NCBI RefSeq assembly: GCF_026151205.1
Contig: NC_087075.1
Coordinates: 12,322,303-12,386,302 of the forward strand
DNA from: Bolinopsis microptera
Lineage: Eukaryota > Ctenophora > Tentaculata > Lobata > Bolinopsidae
Length of the DNA stretch: 64,000 nt
Direction: 5' to 3'
Position 1 is the first letter of the stretch, and the number at the start of each line of letters is the position of its first letter. The notes under the pieces are model-generated. The model did no database searches and was not told where the DNA came from. It saw nothing but the letters and a program-made list of their open reading frames with translations. Below, piece after piece: positions 1 to 11,124 of this stretch. The position numbers and the translations under genes were made by a program.

Positions 1-1471
1 TTTAGCTCCGGACAGTCTATGCAACGTCTATGCAACGTCCGTGCAACAACAAAAGAACCGTCTATGCAACGTCTATGCAACGTCCCTGCACAATGAACAC
101 TCTATGCACACTCCCTGCACGGTCAGTCTATGCAACGTCTATGCAACGTCTATGCAACGTCCCTGCACAGTACCATATGAACACCGGCTACTAGCCGGCT
201 ACTAGCCGGCTAGTAGCCACTTTTGTAATAACAGCTCCTCAACTTCACATTAACAACCGGCTACTAACCGGCACTTGAAAAGTGGTCACTAGCCGGCTAC
301 TAACCGGCTACTAGCCGGCTAGTGACCACAAAGTGGCTACAAACCGGCTACTAAGCGGTCACTAGCCGGCTATTAGCCGAGCTCTAAAGCAGACCTATTA
401 GTAGCCGGTTCTAAACCGGCTACTAGCCGGCACTTGAAAAGCGGTCACTAGCCGGCTACTAACCGGCTACTAACCGGCTAGTAACCACCAAGTGGCTACT
501 AACCGGCTACTAACCGGTCACTAGCCGGCTCTAAAGCAGACCTATTAGTAGCTCGGCTAATAGCCGGCTAGTGACCGCTTAGTAGCCGGTTAGTAGCCAC
601 TTTGTGGTCACTAGCCGGCTAGTAGCCGAGCTCTAAAGCAGACCTATTAGTAGCCGGTTCTAAACCGGCTACTAGCCGGCACTTGAAAAGCGGTCACTAG
701 CCGGCTACTAACCGGCTACTAACCGGCTAGTAACCACCAAGTGGCTACTAACCGGCTACTAACCGGTCACTAGCCGGCTCTAAAGCAGACCTATTAGTAG
801 CTCGGCTAATAGCCGGCTAGTGACCGCTTAGTAGCCGGTTAGTAGCCACTTTGTGGTCACTAGCCGGCTAGTAGCCGAGCTCTAAAGCAGACCTATTAGT
901 AGCCGGTTCTAAACCGGCTACTAGCCGGCACTTGAAAAGCGGTCACTAGCCGGCTACTAACCGGCTACTAACCGGCTAGTAACCACCAAGTGGCTACTAA
1001 CCGGCTACTAACCGGTCACTAGCCGGCTCTTAAGCGGACCTACTAGCCCGGCTAATAGCCGGCTAGTGACCGCTTAGTAGCCGGTTAGTAGCCACTTTGT
1101 GGTCACTAGCCGGCTAGTAGCCGGTTAGTAGCCGGCTAGTGACCACTTTTCAAGTGCCGGTTAGTAGCCGGTTGTTAATGTGAAGTTGAGGAGCTGTTAT
1201 TACAAAAGTGGCTACTAGCCGGCTAGTAGCCGGCTAGTAGCCGGCTAGTAGCCGGTGTTCATATGGTACTGTGCAGGGACGTTGCATAGACGTTGCATAG
1301 ACGTTGCATAGACGTTGCATAGACGTTGCATAGACGTTGCATAGACTGACCGTGCAGGGAGTGTGCATAGAGTGTTCATTGTGCAGGGACGTTGCATAGA
1401 CGTTGCATAGACGGTTCTTTTGTTGTTGCATGGACGTTGCATAGACGTTGCATAGACTGTCCGGAGCTAAA
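1..1471. mobile_element. Foldback element with long terminal inverted repeats
   Basis: The first bases, TTTAGCTCCGGACAGTCTAT, return as an exact reverse complement ending at 1471. The inverted arms continue inward for at least about 300 bases: the stretch from the GTCCCTGCACAGTACC region to TAACAGCTCCTCAACTTC (about 160-245) is mirrored at about 1190-1285. The arms consist of two short-repeat fields, an outer one based on GTCTATGCAAC and an inner one based on CCGGCTACTAG. No coding frame inside looks like a transposase; the two 65-residue open frames are translations of the GTCTATGCAAC repeat. The left flank lies outside the window, so a target duplication cannot be checked and the element may begin before base 1. 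It is probably non-autonomous. Confidence 0.85.
381..1118. repeat. 249-bp tandem repeat inside the foldback element
   Basis: The marker GCTCTAAAGCAGACCTATTA starts at 381, 630 and 879, giving a constant 249-bp period. The third unit is more diverged at its end. Each unit is itself made of CCGGCTACTAG-type words in both orientations, so the interior is a nested palindrome. It forms the loop and inner arms of the surrounding element. Confidence 0.85.
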
Positions 1472-1548
1472 CGACCAAGTTACCAAACCCAATTACGTGT
1501 GACAGCAACTAGCAAGGACCTCAAAACACCAACAACCACAAGTCTCAC

Positions 1549-1901
1549 CCTATGTGGCTCACACTCCACAACAATATCCCCAAACATTGTTGTTACATCC
1601 CTGGTTTTCTTGTCCCCAGAACTTAAGGCCCTTATCTTCACAGCTTGAGAGATAGAACTGCTACATTTTGGTGCGATGCGACCCACCAGGGATCTTAACA
1701 TACCTAAACGTCAATAGAGAATTAACTAATTAATTGATTAATTAAATATTAGGGGATAAAATACCTTGAAAGGCTCATACTCAATCATGATGTCGCCAAA
1801 TCCAGATCTTTTGTTATCATGACTGAGTGCTCTGGACTGTGCTTTTTGACAGAGTACTGTGTTGCACTTGGGAACTATCCGACACAAGGACCTCAACATA
1901 C
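1549..1901 (-). pseudogene. Repeated exons of an unrecognised protein, probably decayed
   Basis: Two minus-strand frames, 1765-1901 and 1549-1703, encode related segments. Both start MLRSL, continue R(I/V)-x-PKC, then (I/S)RALS, and end FGDI(V/M)(V/I)E(C/Y)EP. Each is preceded by a possible acceptor (CTAG or TTTAG) and followed by a possible donor (GGTATTTT, GGTGAGAC). Their lengths, 137 and 155 bases, have the same remainder modulo 3, and the difference is a clean six-codon gap. A third, degenerate start of the same unit (VLRSL) follows near 1531 and is cut off where the foldback element begins. I do not recognise the family. The cut suggests a gene disrupted by the insertion, but a live gene with repeated exons cannot be excluded. 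Confidence 0.3.
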
Positions 1902-2298
1902 CTAGATAAGAAAGGGAGTTATAAGAAGAAGTTATGCTTATTAGCATGTAACGTTATGCTTATAATATTAATGATCTGTGTTTCAAGAATAATTTAGTCT
2001 GCTTTGAAAATATGCAATATGTCTATTAATGCTGGAGCCTACATTTAAAAAACATAAATTCGAGATTAAGGAAAACATCTTGGAACTGAGTCAGAATGCG
2101 TTGTTAAAAAACAAACGATAAGCCATACTTCTTCAGCATTTAGTTTCTAGAATAAGACAATCTTGACTAACGAATATCGATAACAATTATTTTGATTTCA
2201 CAGAAATTACATGCAACAAATAAATCATACGAATAAACACATGTATAAATAGAATATATAACATAATATAATAAAAACATTAGTTTTTCAACAATTCA
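1902..2298. other. AT-rich non-coding stretch
   Basis: It lies upstream of the repeated exons and downstream of the stop of the 2299-3672 gene. No open frame, repeat or convincing signal was seen. Confidence 0.4.
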
Positions 2299-3672
2299 TT
2301 AAGAGGTAAAAAAGATAAGACACATAACAGTTGGAGATACGATTATATACAGTCCTAAAGAACTGTTGCAGATATAGAAAAACAAAGTTACAATACTTAG
2401 TAAAGGAGATAAAACCGAGTTTTCATGTGTAGTTAGGAAATGATAAAGTGAACAAGACGGTAGCCATACAAGAAAAATATAGTGAATTAGTGCAAAAACC
2501 AATCCATAATACCCAAAAAACCGAAATAATATATTGACAAAATTTCTAGAGCCAGTTCCTGACTTGCAAATCTGAAGATGATGTGCTGCTCGCTTTCTAG
2601 CGCTACAAAGAAACGAATACAATACAGCTTCTACTGGGACAATAACAAATAGTGCACCAAAAACATATCTTCGAAATTCTCTAAATATTTCCATATCATT
2701 GAGGAACAACAGTACAGAGGATACTATCAGTACGATGTACACAATATACCGATAATGATACGAATCTTCCTGTCTGCTCAGTTTAAGTAGAAGATTCATT
2801 TCGTAGATAAGAAAGAAACTGTATAATATAAATGTAACCGAAGGTATAGGAAACACCCAGCTATATTCCATTGCAAAATTATCAAATATTTGCCGCGAAA
2901 AAGCTATACAGTTTTTTGCTATCGGGTCATATTCATTAGACTTCAACATCTCTCTTAAAAGTAGAGCAAGGTCACTAACCGAGCGATTTGATTCATCCTT
3001 AACAAGCAGGTTCACTGGGTTTGCACGGAGGTTTTTCTCGAAACAAAATGGAACTGAAGCAAGGCTGGTTCCAAAACTCAAGAATATACCATTCACCATT
3101 TTATCCAGTGCCCAACACCCTCCATCGCTTGTTTCAAAAACCACAAACGCGTGGAAGTCAATATCAAAGTACTGTCTCTGCATAACACTTCTGACAGGTG
3201 GCTTGGAACTGCTAAATGGAGCAGTCAAGGGGGACCGGTAAACGCTAATACTCTTCAGAGTTGCTGCTTCGTAATCTTGGATGTTTCCTCGCATAGCATG
3301 TTCATAATTCTGCTTAGTGAGCTGAACTGTCCAGGTGACAGGACAGACATCTATATCTGGGGGAGGACTCCCGGGTGTTTCCAGCTCCATTTGATAGCCC
3401 AGAGTTGCTGCAACCATAAAATAATGAATCAGATTAGGAATCCAGAATAGGAGAAACAGTGATAAGATAACCACTTCCAAGAGCTTACCCCCTCTGCACT
3501 GCACAACAGGGGAAGACGGGGAGTCGCCTTCATTTCTCAACCAACGAACAATGAGACTAAAAAAGTTTTGAGAAATCAAAGCGACCCAAACTATGAGAAA
3601 TAGTAACACGATAACAGCTTCTGGATCTAAGTTTATTTCAGGGGGCTCTGTTGTCTCCATCTTTTCATTCAT
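2299..3672 (-). CDS. Multi-pass membrane protein with papain-like H/NC domain
   Basis: This intronless frame of 457 codons starts MNEKMETTEPP. Two hydrophobic segments lie near residues 18-42 and 66-92, and about five more between about 275 and 455. The soluble part between them (about 95-270) contains DFHAFVVFE followed about 90 residues later by YDPIAKNCIAFSRQIFD. A His in a beta-strand context followed by Y-x5-NC-x2-F is the pattern of LRAT/NlpC-P60 or PPPDE-like thiol hydrolase and acyltransferase folds, although those usually lack so many membrane spans. Seen: the open frame, the membrane segments and the H/NC motif. Inferred: a membrane-embedded thiol-dependent hydrolase or a degenerate relative. 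An alternative start at MET (codon 5) is possible. No family was recognised over the full length. Confidence 0.7.
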   Translation of the reverse strand: MNEKMETTEPPEINLDPEAVIVLLFLIVWVALISQNFFSLIVRWLRNEGDSPSSPVVQCRGGKLLEVVILSLFLLFWIPNLIHYFMVAATLGYQMELETPGSPPPDIDVCPVTWTVQLTKQNYEHAMRGNIQDYEAATLKSISVYRSPLTAPFSSSKPPVRSVMQRQYFDIDFHAFVVFETSDGGCWALDKMVNGIFLSFGTSLASVPFCFEKNLRANPVNLLVKDESNRSVSDLALLLREMLKSNEYDPIAKNCIAFSRQIFDNFAMEYSWVFPIPSVTFILYSFFLIYEMNLLLKLSRQEDSYHYRYIVYIVLIVSSVLLFLNDMEIFREFRRYVFGALFVIVPVEAVLYSFLCSARKRAAHHLQICKSGTGSRNFVNILFRFFGYYGLVFALIHYIFLVWLPSCSLYHFLTTHENSVLSPLLSIVTLFFYICNSSLGLYIIVSPTVMCLIFFTS

Positions 3673-4294
3673 CTTCTGTGGAGGGTTATGCTCATCAGTA
3701 CAGCCATCCTGGGATAAAACTCATGTTACATGTAATAATATTTTCAACGTAATAACATTTTCAACGTAGAAATGTTTCTGTTTGGTGAGGATAATTTCTG
3801 CTCGTGCCCATTTTAAATTGGGTATAAGGCATTGATCGTTAAAAAACCACCTTCATTCATAACTGATTCGGTATTAGTAGCATGAACATAGCAGATTTGT
3901 ATCCTTGTATCCTTGTATCCTTGTATCCTAGCAGTGACTGAGAGTCATTCGTTTTTTTAAACAGCGTGTCAATTATTGTAATCGGTAATAAGTTAAACAG
4001 TGCAGCACACCTTTATCATAAAAACAAAATTCACCCATACGATTAAACATAGAATCTTCAAGAAATGAAGTATTAGATACTTGTGATTAAATAAATTAAA
4101 ACTATCAAACTGTTATCAGTACAATATAACTTAATTTAAATATGGTTGATATGAAAGTAAACAAGGAATAACCAAACGAAACATTAATAAAAATAAATAA
4201 TTATAAAAATAAAGCTTTGAACTTTGCTAAAACAATGAACGTATCTTCTTGATAAACAAACAAGGCCCCAAATCTGCAGTACCTCCTACCATAT
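3673..4294. other. Intergenic AT-rich stretch
   Basis: It separates the 5' end of the H/NC-domain gene from the 3' end of the SRBD1-like gene, both on the minus strand. The only structure seen is a short tandem run of CCTTGTAT near 3900-3928. No gene was seen. Confidence 0.4.
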
Positions 4295-7200
4295 CTATCC
4301 TAAGATCTCCAGCAGATAAAGACCAATACCCTTATGATCCTTCTTCTCAACCCTTACTTTCACCCTATTCCCCAGACACACAGTCATTCGGTTCATTTTA
4401 CTAATGTGAATCAGCCCATCCCTTTCAAGGCCAACGTCCACAAAAGCACCGAAATGTGTGACATTACTAACGCGCCCCTCCAACTCTGTGCCGACAGTGA
4501 GGGACTCCGCGCAGAGCACGTTAGATTTGAAGATAGGGCGCGCAAACTGGTCTCTGTAGTCTGTATCTGTTCTTTGTGAGAGCGCAGTTAGGATACAGTG
4601 TTTAGTTCCTTCGTCACATTCTTCTGTTATGTCACCTGGATCAGTGGTGTTGTAAGGTCAAATTGACCTAGGCTGACTTGAACTTCGGCATCAACATAGT
4701 TAGATTTTTGAGACAGTAAATATCAAAAATGTTGTTTGATGTTCATTTAAGTTGCAAGATTGAGATATTATTTCTCATTATTGGTATTCGGTGTTCGGGT
4801 GATACCACAAATTTCTGCGGCAAACAATCTCAATACAATTATTACATAATATTATTATATTATACCTGGTTTCAACTGTTTCATAGCGGCCACAAATGCT
4901 TCACTGCCAATTTCTTCTTGTCTCAAACCTTGCTCTCTTAGTAGTGTACCTGAAACAATAGTTATAAAACACATGTCATGACGTTGAGATTGGCTGAATA
5001 ATTCAAACGATTAACCAAGCCAGAAGTTACACCATAGTACCAGGCAGTCAAATTAAATCAAAATTTTAAATTATTGAAAATATGTATAAAGAATCACACT
5101 CACGTGCAATATGGTAACTCTCAGGATGAACTGAAGTCTGATCCAAGAAGCTGACGTCCAGCTTCTGAAGCTTAGACTTGGTTCCTGTGCTGGAGCTTGT
5201 GAGCTTTCTTTTACCAGTTTTACCTTTTACTGCTGCACCTGCTTCTTCATCTGAATAAATCCGTTTATCATTAAATAATTCATGTATGAGAACTTATATT
5301 TGTTTGTTTATTTCAGGACTTATTTACCACTAATTTAAGCAAACTGGTTAAAGTTAACATTACCAGCTGTTTTTAATTGTGACGTTTCTAAATAAACAAC
5401 AATACATTTTGTTGTAAGAGTAAGTAAGTAAGTAAGTTTCCAAAATTAGTGCAGCAAACTTACTTCCATTCTTGTCATTAGAACTTCCTGTCAGCTGATC
5501 AGGGTAGATTCTGAGGAAACCAATACACTGTTCATAACTTTTTGGTCCAATCCCTTTGATCGATTTTATCTGAAACATGAATAACCTCATGTTATTGCCT
5601 ATTTTTAATCGCTTAAAATTTTTGGAGAATGATGATGATGGAACCAAAAGTAAGCCCAGCAAAACTTGTCTAACAATTAATTATTAACAAGCAGTTAAAA
5701 AGCCGGAACTAAACTAAGATTACCTGTTCACGATTGTGAAAGTGTCCGATAGAAGACCTGGTATCGAGTATAGCCTGAGCACGAGCTTTGGTAAGACCTG
5801 CTATCTTTTGTAACATGTGTAAGCTACATGTATTGATATCAAGACCTGAACAGAATTATTATATCACATTTCCAATCAAATTTATTCTCTTAAGCTGTTG
5901 TATCAGCAGCCATATAGCTATAGATTATAGAGTATAGATTATAGATTATAGAAGCTGACGTACTTTTCTAACACTCATGGACCTATGACCATTAAGTTGA
6001 TAAGTTCACTCAGCAGAAAATAAGAGCTAGCCTCAGGATCCTTTTTCAAAACCAAGCAAAACCACATTTAAGTTTCTGGACGACTAACCAGTAAAGCTTA
6101 CAGCCTCGCTGACAGTGTCCTCTAATCTAGTGCTCAGTTTCTTTTGTGCTATGTCGTGTTGGTATTGTCCCACTCCTAGATGTTGGGGTTCTATTTTCAC
6201 ATACTCTGACAATGGCTCCAACACACGCCTACCTGTCAGGGTCCCCTATCAAGATTCTAAAAAAAGTGCGATGAGATTGGATTTTGAGACTAAAAATGCG
6301 ATTTCCCCCCCCCCCCCCCCCCAGACTGCAAGATTTCTTGCCCCACAAATTACTTTGTATTTAAAAAGATGTCCCTTTGTAAGCGAAATTGTAAGTATGT
6401 CGCTCGATGTTTATTTCTCAGAATTGTAAGTATGCCGCTGTAATTTGGATCAATACATAACGAAAAATTTACGTGTGTATTTTTATGAAGTATATAATGT
6501 TACATATTGAAAATCTAATATGCCTCACGTAGCGCCCCAGTTTAGGGAACGGCCGCTAAGCAGCTGATCTCGGGTTCGAGGCCCGTCGACGGTCAATCTT
6601 TTGGCAATTATTAATTATTTTACTAAAATTATCACCAGAGCATCTTGTAATATACTTTATCTGATAAATTATACAGTTCGTACTTCAGCTAGAGAAGACT
6701 GGCATTTAAGGATTTGTCCGGGGAAGGCCTCGTTCATACTGGAACATATCAAATTATGGTGAACGGAGTTATCTGGTAATATTTGTTTTGTTTATGGCTA
6801 GAATTTAGAATGGAATCAATGTGATGAGGATCCAGAGTTACTTACCTGCTAGGATTAATAAGTCAGGTCTACAGTTGAAGAGACCCTTTTTCAAACTTTT
6901 AATGAAGAAATATCCACTGTGCCTATGGTAGTGTCAAGTATATTCATTATTCTGAGAAAGTCGACTTATTCGATGAGTCGACTGTAGCCAGGAATAGTAC
7001 CTTGAGATTTCGACCATTACCGGACCTCCTTTAATGGTAACCATGGTAACTATAGTAACCACTGTGAATCTTGATCTTATAAACCGATTAATATCGACAA
7101 CAACTAGTATCCTTTAAGACTTAGTCTTAGACAGTACAGAAAAGTAAGCCGTCAGAGTAACACAACCAGTAATAATTCAAAACAATCAATACCAAAAGTT

Positions 7201-10047
7201 CAATGACCATGAAAAGTCGGCTTGATGATGAAGACGAAAAGGCCAGCAAGTTAAAGAATAGTATGATGGGGCCGTTGCGCGCGACCGAATATGTAGTGCT
7301 GAAAGAGGGTGCCGAAATCTCGCAGCTAGACTCGCGATATTGGGGTGAGATTTATACTAAACTCGTCAAAATCTCGCACTAATTGCGCGGCTCAAAGTTG
7401 TTATACTTTAACCACGTGATCTCACACCGCACTAAGTTCCGAATTCACAAAATATAAAGTACATTTTTGTGTCGCTTAAAACTTTTAAATTACATTTTTT
7501 CTATTTTCTCACACATTTTGTTGTTAGTTTTTTTTCTGTGTTTATTTTAAGATTTTGTGCGATGAGCCTGTCTCGCCATCTCGCATGAATCTTGACCTGG
7601 GGTCAGGGTATGGTTAGAGAGAAGCTATTAAAAAACACAGTGTTGTTATTTTGTACTTCTATATGATTTTTATTGAAAATTTCTAAAAATCTATGATTTT
7701 TATTGAAAATTTATCTAAATGCATAGTACAAACAAGATAACATGATAAAATTGAAATAAAAGCATTCGTTAACTTAAAAAATCACTTTATCAAATAATTA
7801 TTAATCAAGTTACCTAAACTGACAGCGCTCTGTAGGTTGGTATCAAGATTTGGTAGTTCTTGCTGAGCCAGGGGAGTGACACTGTAAACAGAAGCACCAC
7901 GCTCATCTACCACTGTGTACTTTGTTCCTTCGCGCAACATCTTCTCTTTAATCATTCTCGCAATTGTAGTTTCAGTTTCCCGACAAGCTGTACCGTTTCC
8001 TATAGCTATTGTTTTGAATCCTAACTCAGCTTGGAGCTTCTGAAGTTTAGCTTCATCTTGGTTCCTAAATCTGGAAGCCTGAGATTAAATGTTTGTGTAT
8101 GATTGGAATTTTTAAAGGAATACAGCAAAAAAATAAACTGGTAATCTAAGTAAAGGGTGCAAAACATTATTTCTAATCTTCAATGAAACTCTACTTGCTG
8201 TACCTTTTTAGTGACAGATCCAGAAAGTTGAAGATAGACAACCTCTGTTTTTAAAACATTCCCCTGTTTGTCTAAAACAGCTACTTTGCATCCGTGTTTG
8301 TACCCTGTAATAAAGTGGATATAATAAATTGAGATTATTATTTGCACAAGACCACCAGAAATTATGCTATTTCAAAATAAATTGAAACTCTGCCAGGGGT
8401 GTAAAGGATGTCAGTTTTGTATTAAATAGATTAAATTCCTACCTGGATCAAGTGCCATAATACTGATTCCCTTAACTGGTCTGGTGAGGAGTAAGTGCTT
8501 CAGATTATCTGCAAACACATCTATAGAGCTTTCAACAGCTCCTTCTGTCAATGAAGATCGAATTCTTCGACAAACCATAGGAAATATAAGTCTTGAGCAT
8601 GCATCGTTTACTGTTTCATTCCTCAAATTATTGTCACAAACTTTGCTTAGAACCTTCATGCACTCCCTTTTTATGACATTTTCAGCATGATTTGCAATAT
8701 TGATTTTCACTGACAAGGCTTTTAGCTTTTCTCCTCGATTGATGGCCATGACTTGAAAATGTTTGAGACTGCCAGTGTTTCTTTTGAAATCAAAGTACTG
8801 GTCGAATTTATCTTTTTTATCATCACTTTCTTGTTTTGATTTAGACATAGAGCATTCAATGAAATTATCTTTAGCTTTGCTGACACGCTCACACCATTCT
8901 AAAACGAATTTATTGGTCCTTACAATATCGATCAGAATATCTTTTGTTCCTTCCACAACATTCTTCACGGACTTGAGATTTGCATGAGTTCCCACTAAGG
9001 ATTTGAAATCTATTTGATATCCATTTATAAGCTGTTCTGCAACAGATCCCAGTCCAGCATTTTTAGCTTGTTCTGCTTTTGATTTCTTCTTATCAGGCTT
9101 ATATGCTGCAGTAACTGAAAAAAAACTGCATTTAATTCCTAGATCCTAATAAGGCACTTATACTAAACGATTCTTTGCATATTAGGGTCTTGAGATGATT
9201 AGGGTTAGGGTATTAATGATACAACTAAAAGGGTTACTTGAAGCTGATATTTGCTGGCACAAGGGAGAGGTTTTCAAGATGGAAAAATGTTTCTGGATCC
9301 CCTAAAGATTAATATTATATCATCATGTTATTCTAGGTATATGGCATTGGGTTAACGTTGTCTACAAAATCCTAACCTTGTTCCAACATAGCAGTAGATG
9401 TACATGAACTGATTGCTTGACTTAGCTGAGGAGTAAGACTGCCAAGCTTCTCGATATCGGTAATGGACTTCTCAATCTTTTTACCTGAAAGACTTCCATA
9501 AGATCGTTATAGTGGCCAAAATATAATATTAAAGAGAGGGATTCGAAGTGTGTGAAAGGATATTGTTTGATGAAAAATCATGCTCAGACAGCTCAAAACT
9601 TTGAAAATTAAAAATTATCCTGAAAATTAAACAATGATTCTGAAACATACTTAAATTGTCTAGCCGATTAACTTGCTCTTTTATCTTGTACAATTTTTCA
9701 GTGCTCATGTCACCAGTCATTTCTTTCCGGTACCTGAATGAGACCATTTATTTTGTGGCATATTGTTTTGATCTTGGGTTCTCATTTCAAGTAGCATACT
9801 TGGGTAAAAGTTTATTTTTTGAACGGCATACAACCATAAATGATGAAATTGACTAGACATTGTCTGGCCAAGGTTAATCAGTCATTTATGGAACAAAATG
9901 GTTTAAATGTTACCTGGCAATGAACGGTAAAGTATGGTCAGAGCGCAGCAATGTTTCTACATTCTTGACATATCTTTCGTCTTCCCTCAGAATATCAGAT
10001 ATGACAGCGGAAATCTGCCATGTTTTAGATCGTCTGATTGAATTCAT
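4295..10047 (-). CDS. SRBD1: S1 RNA-binding domain protein SRBD1/Tex-like, 12 exons
   Basis: Exons in transcript order: 9914-10047, 9651-9733, 9377-9484, 8443-9114, 8204-8304, 7814-8078, 6089-6232, 5724-5845, 5464-5569, 5104-5250, 4866-4949, 4295-4566. All join in phase with GT/AG borders (2238 bases, about 745 aa). The order matches the Tex family: an N-terminal helical part with PFIARYRKEMTG (about 42-53), a YqgF-like RNase H fold with GYKHGCKVAVLD and AIGNGTACRETE (about 333-400), VDERGASVYSVTPLA, the GVGQYQHD segment, helix-hairpin-helix with IKGIGPKSYEQCIGFLRI, and a C-terminal S1 domain with GRVSNVTHFGAFVDVG. The family binds RNA and nucleic acid in transcription-related roles. The start is the first Met of exon 1. 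Human SRBD1 has a longer N-terminus, so an upstream exon could be missing; the length is close to bacterial Tex. Confidence 0.93.
6305..6322. repeat. Poly-C tract (C18)
   Basis: Eighteen consecutive C in intron 7 of the SRBD1-like gene, just upstream (transcript sense: downstream) of nothing recognisable. It is one of three long C/G homopolymers in the AT-rich window; the others are 12989-13009 and 32014-32045. Confidence 0.9.
6533..6602 (+). repeat. tRNA-like fragment, possibly SINE head
   Basis: The segment holds TAGCGCCCCAGTTTAGGG, which resembles a Pol III A box. About 40 bases later comes GGGTTCGAGGCCCG, close to the B-box consensus GGTTCGANNCC with a T-arm that pairs at four of five positions. 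TCTTTT follows. No 7-bp acceptor stem closes the structure, so it is not a functional tRNA. The nearby CGTCGACGGTC recurs at about 11366. It lies in an intron of the SRBD1-like gene. Confidence 0.3.
7203..7382 (+). CDS. Possible small ORF or first exon in an SRBD1 intron
   Basis: A 59-codon frame beginning MTMKSRLDDEDEKASK runs to TAA at 7382 on the strand opposite to the host gene. It has an acidic/lysine start, then GPLRATEYVVLKEG. A donor-like GGTGAGAT occurs inside it at about 7342, so it could be a first exon whose partner was not found. There is no similarity I can name and no downstream exon was identified; it may be chance. Confidence 0.2.
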   Translation: MTMKSRLDDEDEKASKLKNSMMGPLRATEYVVLKEGAEISQLDSRYWGEIYTKLVKISH

Positions 10048-10088
10048 GCTCTGCCAAAATTTGGAGTGTTATTTGTATCGAAAGCCGG

Positions 10089-10225
10089 TAAAATCTATAA
10101 AAAAGTGTGTTTCTAGAGCAAAACGCGCAGTAAGTTAAGTTTTTCAAAATTTTCCTACATTCAAACAACGATTTGACGCCACCCGATGAACAGCAGGGTT
10201 GGCGGGCCCTTTGTTACACCACTGA
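10089..10225 (+). repeat. Partial diverged copy of the 12595-12882 MITE
   Basis: AGAGCAAAACGCGCAG, the CATTCAAAC.ACGATTTG word, and the end GTTACACCACTG match 12745-12882 in the same orientation. The left half and the left terminal repeat were not found. It abuts the 5' side of the SRBD1-like first exon. Confidence 0.7.
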
Positions 10226-10902
10226 GCAGAGGTTATTTGTTTCATAGGAAATGTGTTGCTGTAGTTAGACTGAGAGTTTCTCTGAATGTAAATTTGATTC
10301 TAATTATAATTCTAATGTGATAAGTTGTTGACATATTGTTTAAGATCTCTTTCAGAATCTCACATCATAAAATTTTCTGATCGAAACCACTAGTTAAACA
10401 GTAATCTTCAGATATGAAAACCGAGGGCCAAGTTGTCAAAATTCTAGTCGATTCTAGCCAATACGTGTCAGACCGATCAGCCACTGAATGGCCTGTTTGT
10501 TTATTGTCTTATTTTTTATATATAAATTGTTTCAAACAGTATACACATAATGTCACAATGACCCTATATAAAAATAACCCTTCAAAAACTCAATCTTTTG
10601 AAAATCACCCTTGGCCTTGCGGCTCCAAGTTCAAATCTAAACTGTCTATATTGACAAAGTTCTTTCTCGCCCCTCTGTCTCCCTGGAGAGAAATTACCGT
10701 CGTTCTTAAGATTTCGAAACGAAGGCGCTTCCTAATGTATCCCACAGCATCTGAGTACCTTTACCTTTGTTTATTGTCTTGGTAATTAAATCTCAGGGGC
10801 CAAGTAGTCCGGCAGCCGTTTAACATTGCACAAGTGGACCATGTGATCGTGAAAGCGAATGCTACCAAATAAATCAAATTGACGTAACACTAATATCTAA
10901 TG

Positions 10903-10992
10903 TAGCGCTTACCTGAGGACCCCAGGCTATTATGTTCATTAACAACAATAAAGATTTGGCGGAATGACAGGCTGAGCGCGGCCCAGTAAATG
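10903..10992 (-). repeat. SINE-like repeat copy 1, donor-like end
   Basis: Read on the minus strand: TTACTGGGCCGCGCTCAGCC, TGTCATTCCGCC, an AT-rich middle with ATGAACATAATAGCC, then GGGGTCCTCAGGTAAG. The same order recurs at about 38440-38528 and 53090-53196, and a partial copy at 55485-55512. The 3' end of the family, CCCCAGGTAAG, matches a splice donor. Confidence 0.7.
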
Positions 10993-11124
10993 TAGCGCTC
11001 GATTTTTATCTTCGATTCCATGTTTTCATGCACATGATAAGTGCGCGGCGGAAAATCGTGCTCTTGATGAACGCCGAGCTAACTTGATTCACAATGTCAA
11101 TCCTTAGCAGCTCAGAGAGGCTTT

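Noticed and set aside
1234-1442. Two 65-codon frames with YATSMQRLCNV repeats
   Set aside because: Translations of the GTCTATGCAAC repeat in the foldback arm.
6115-6429. 104-codon plus-strand frame
   Set aside because: Its first part is the antisense of SRBD1 exon 7 and the rest runs through poly-C intron sequence.
6533-6602. Functional tRNA gene
   Set aside because: A B-box and partial T-arm are present, but no acceptor stem or anticodon arm closes.
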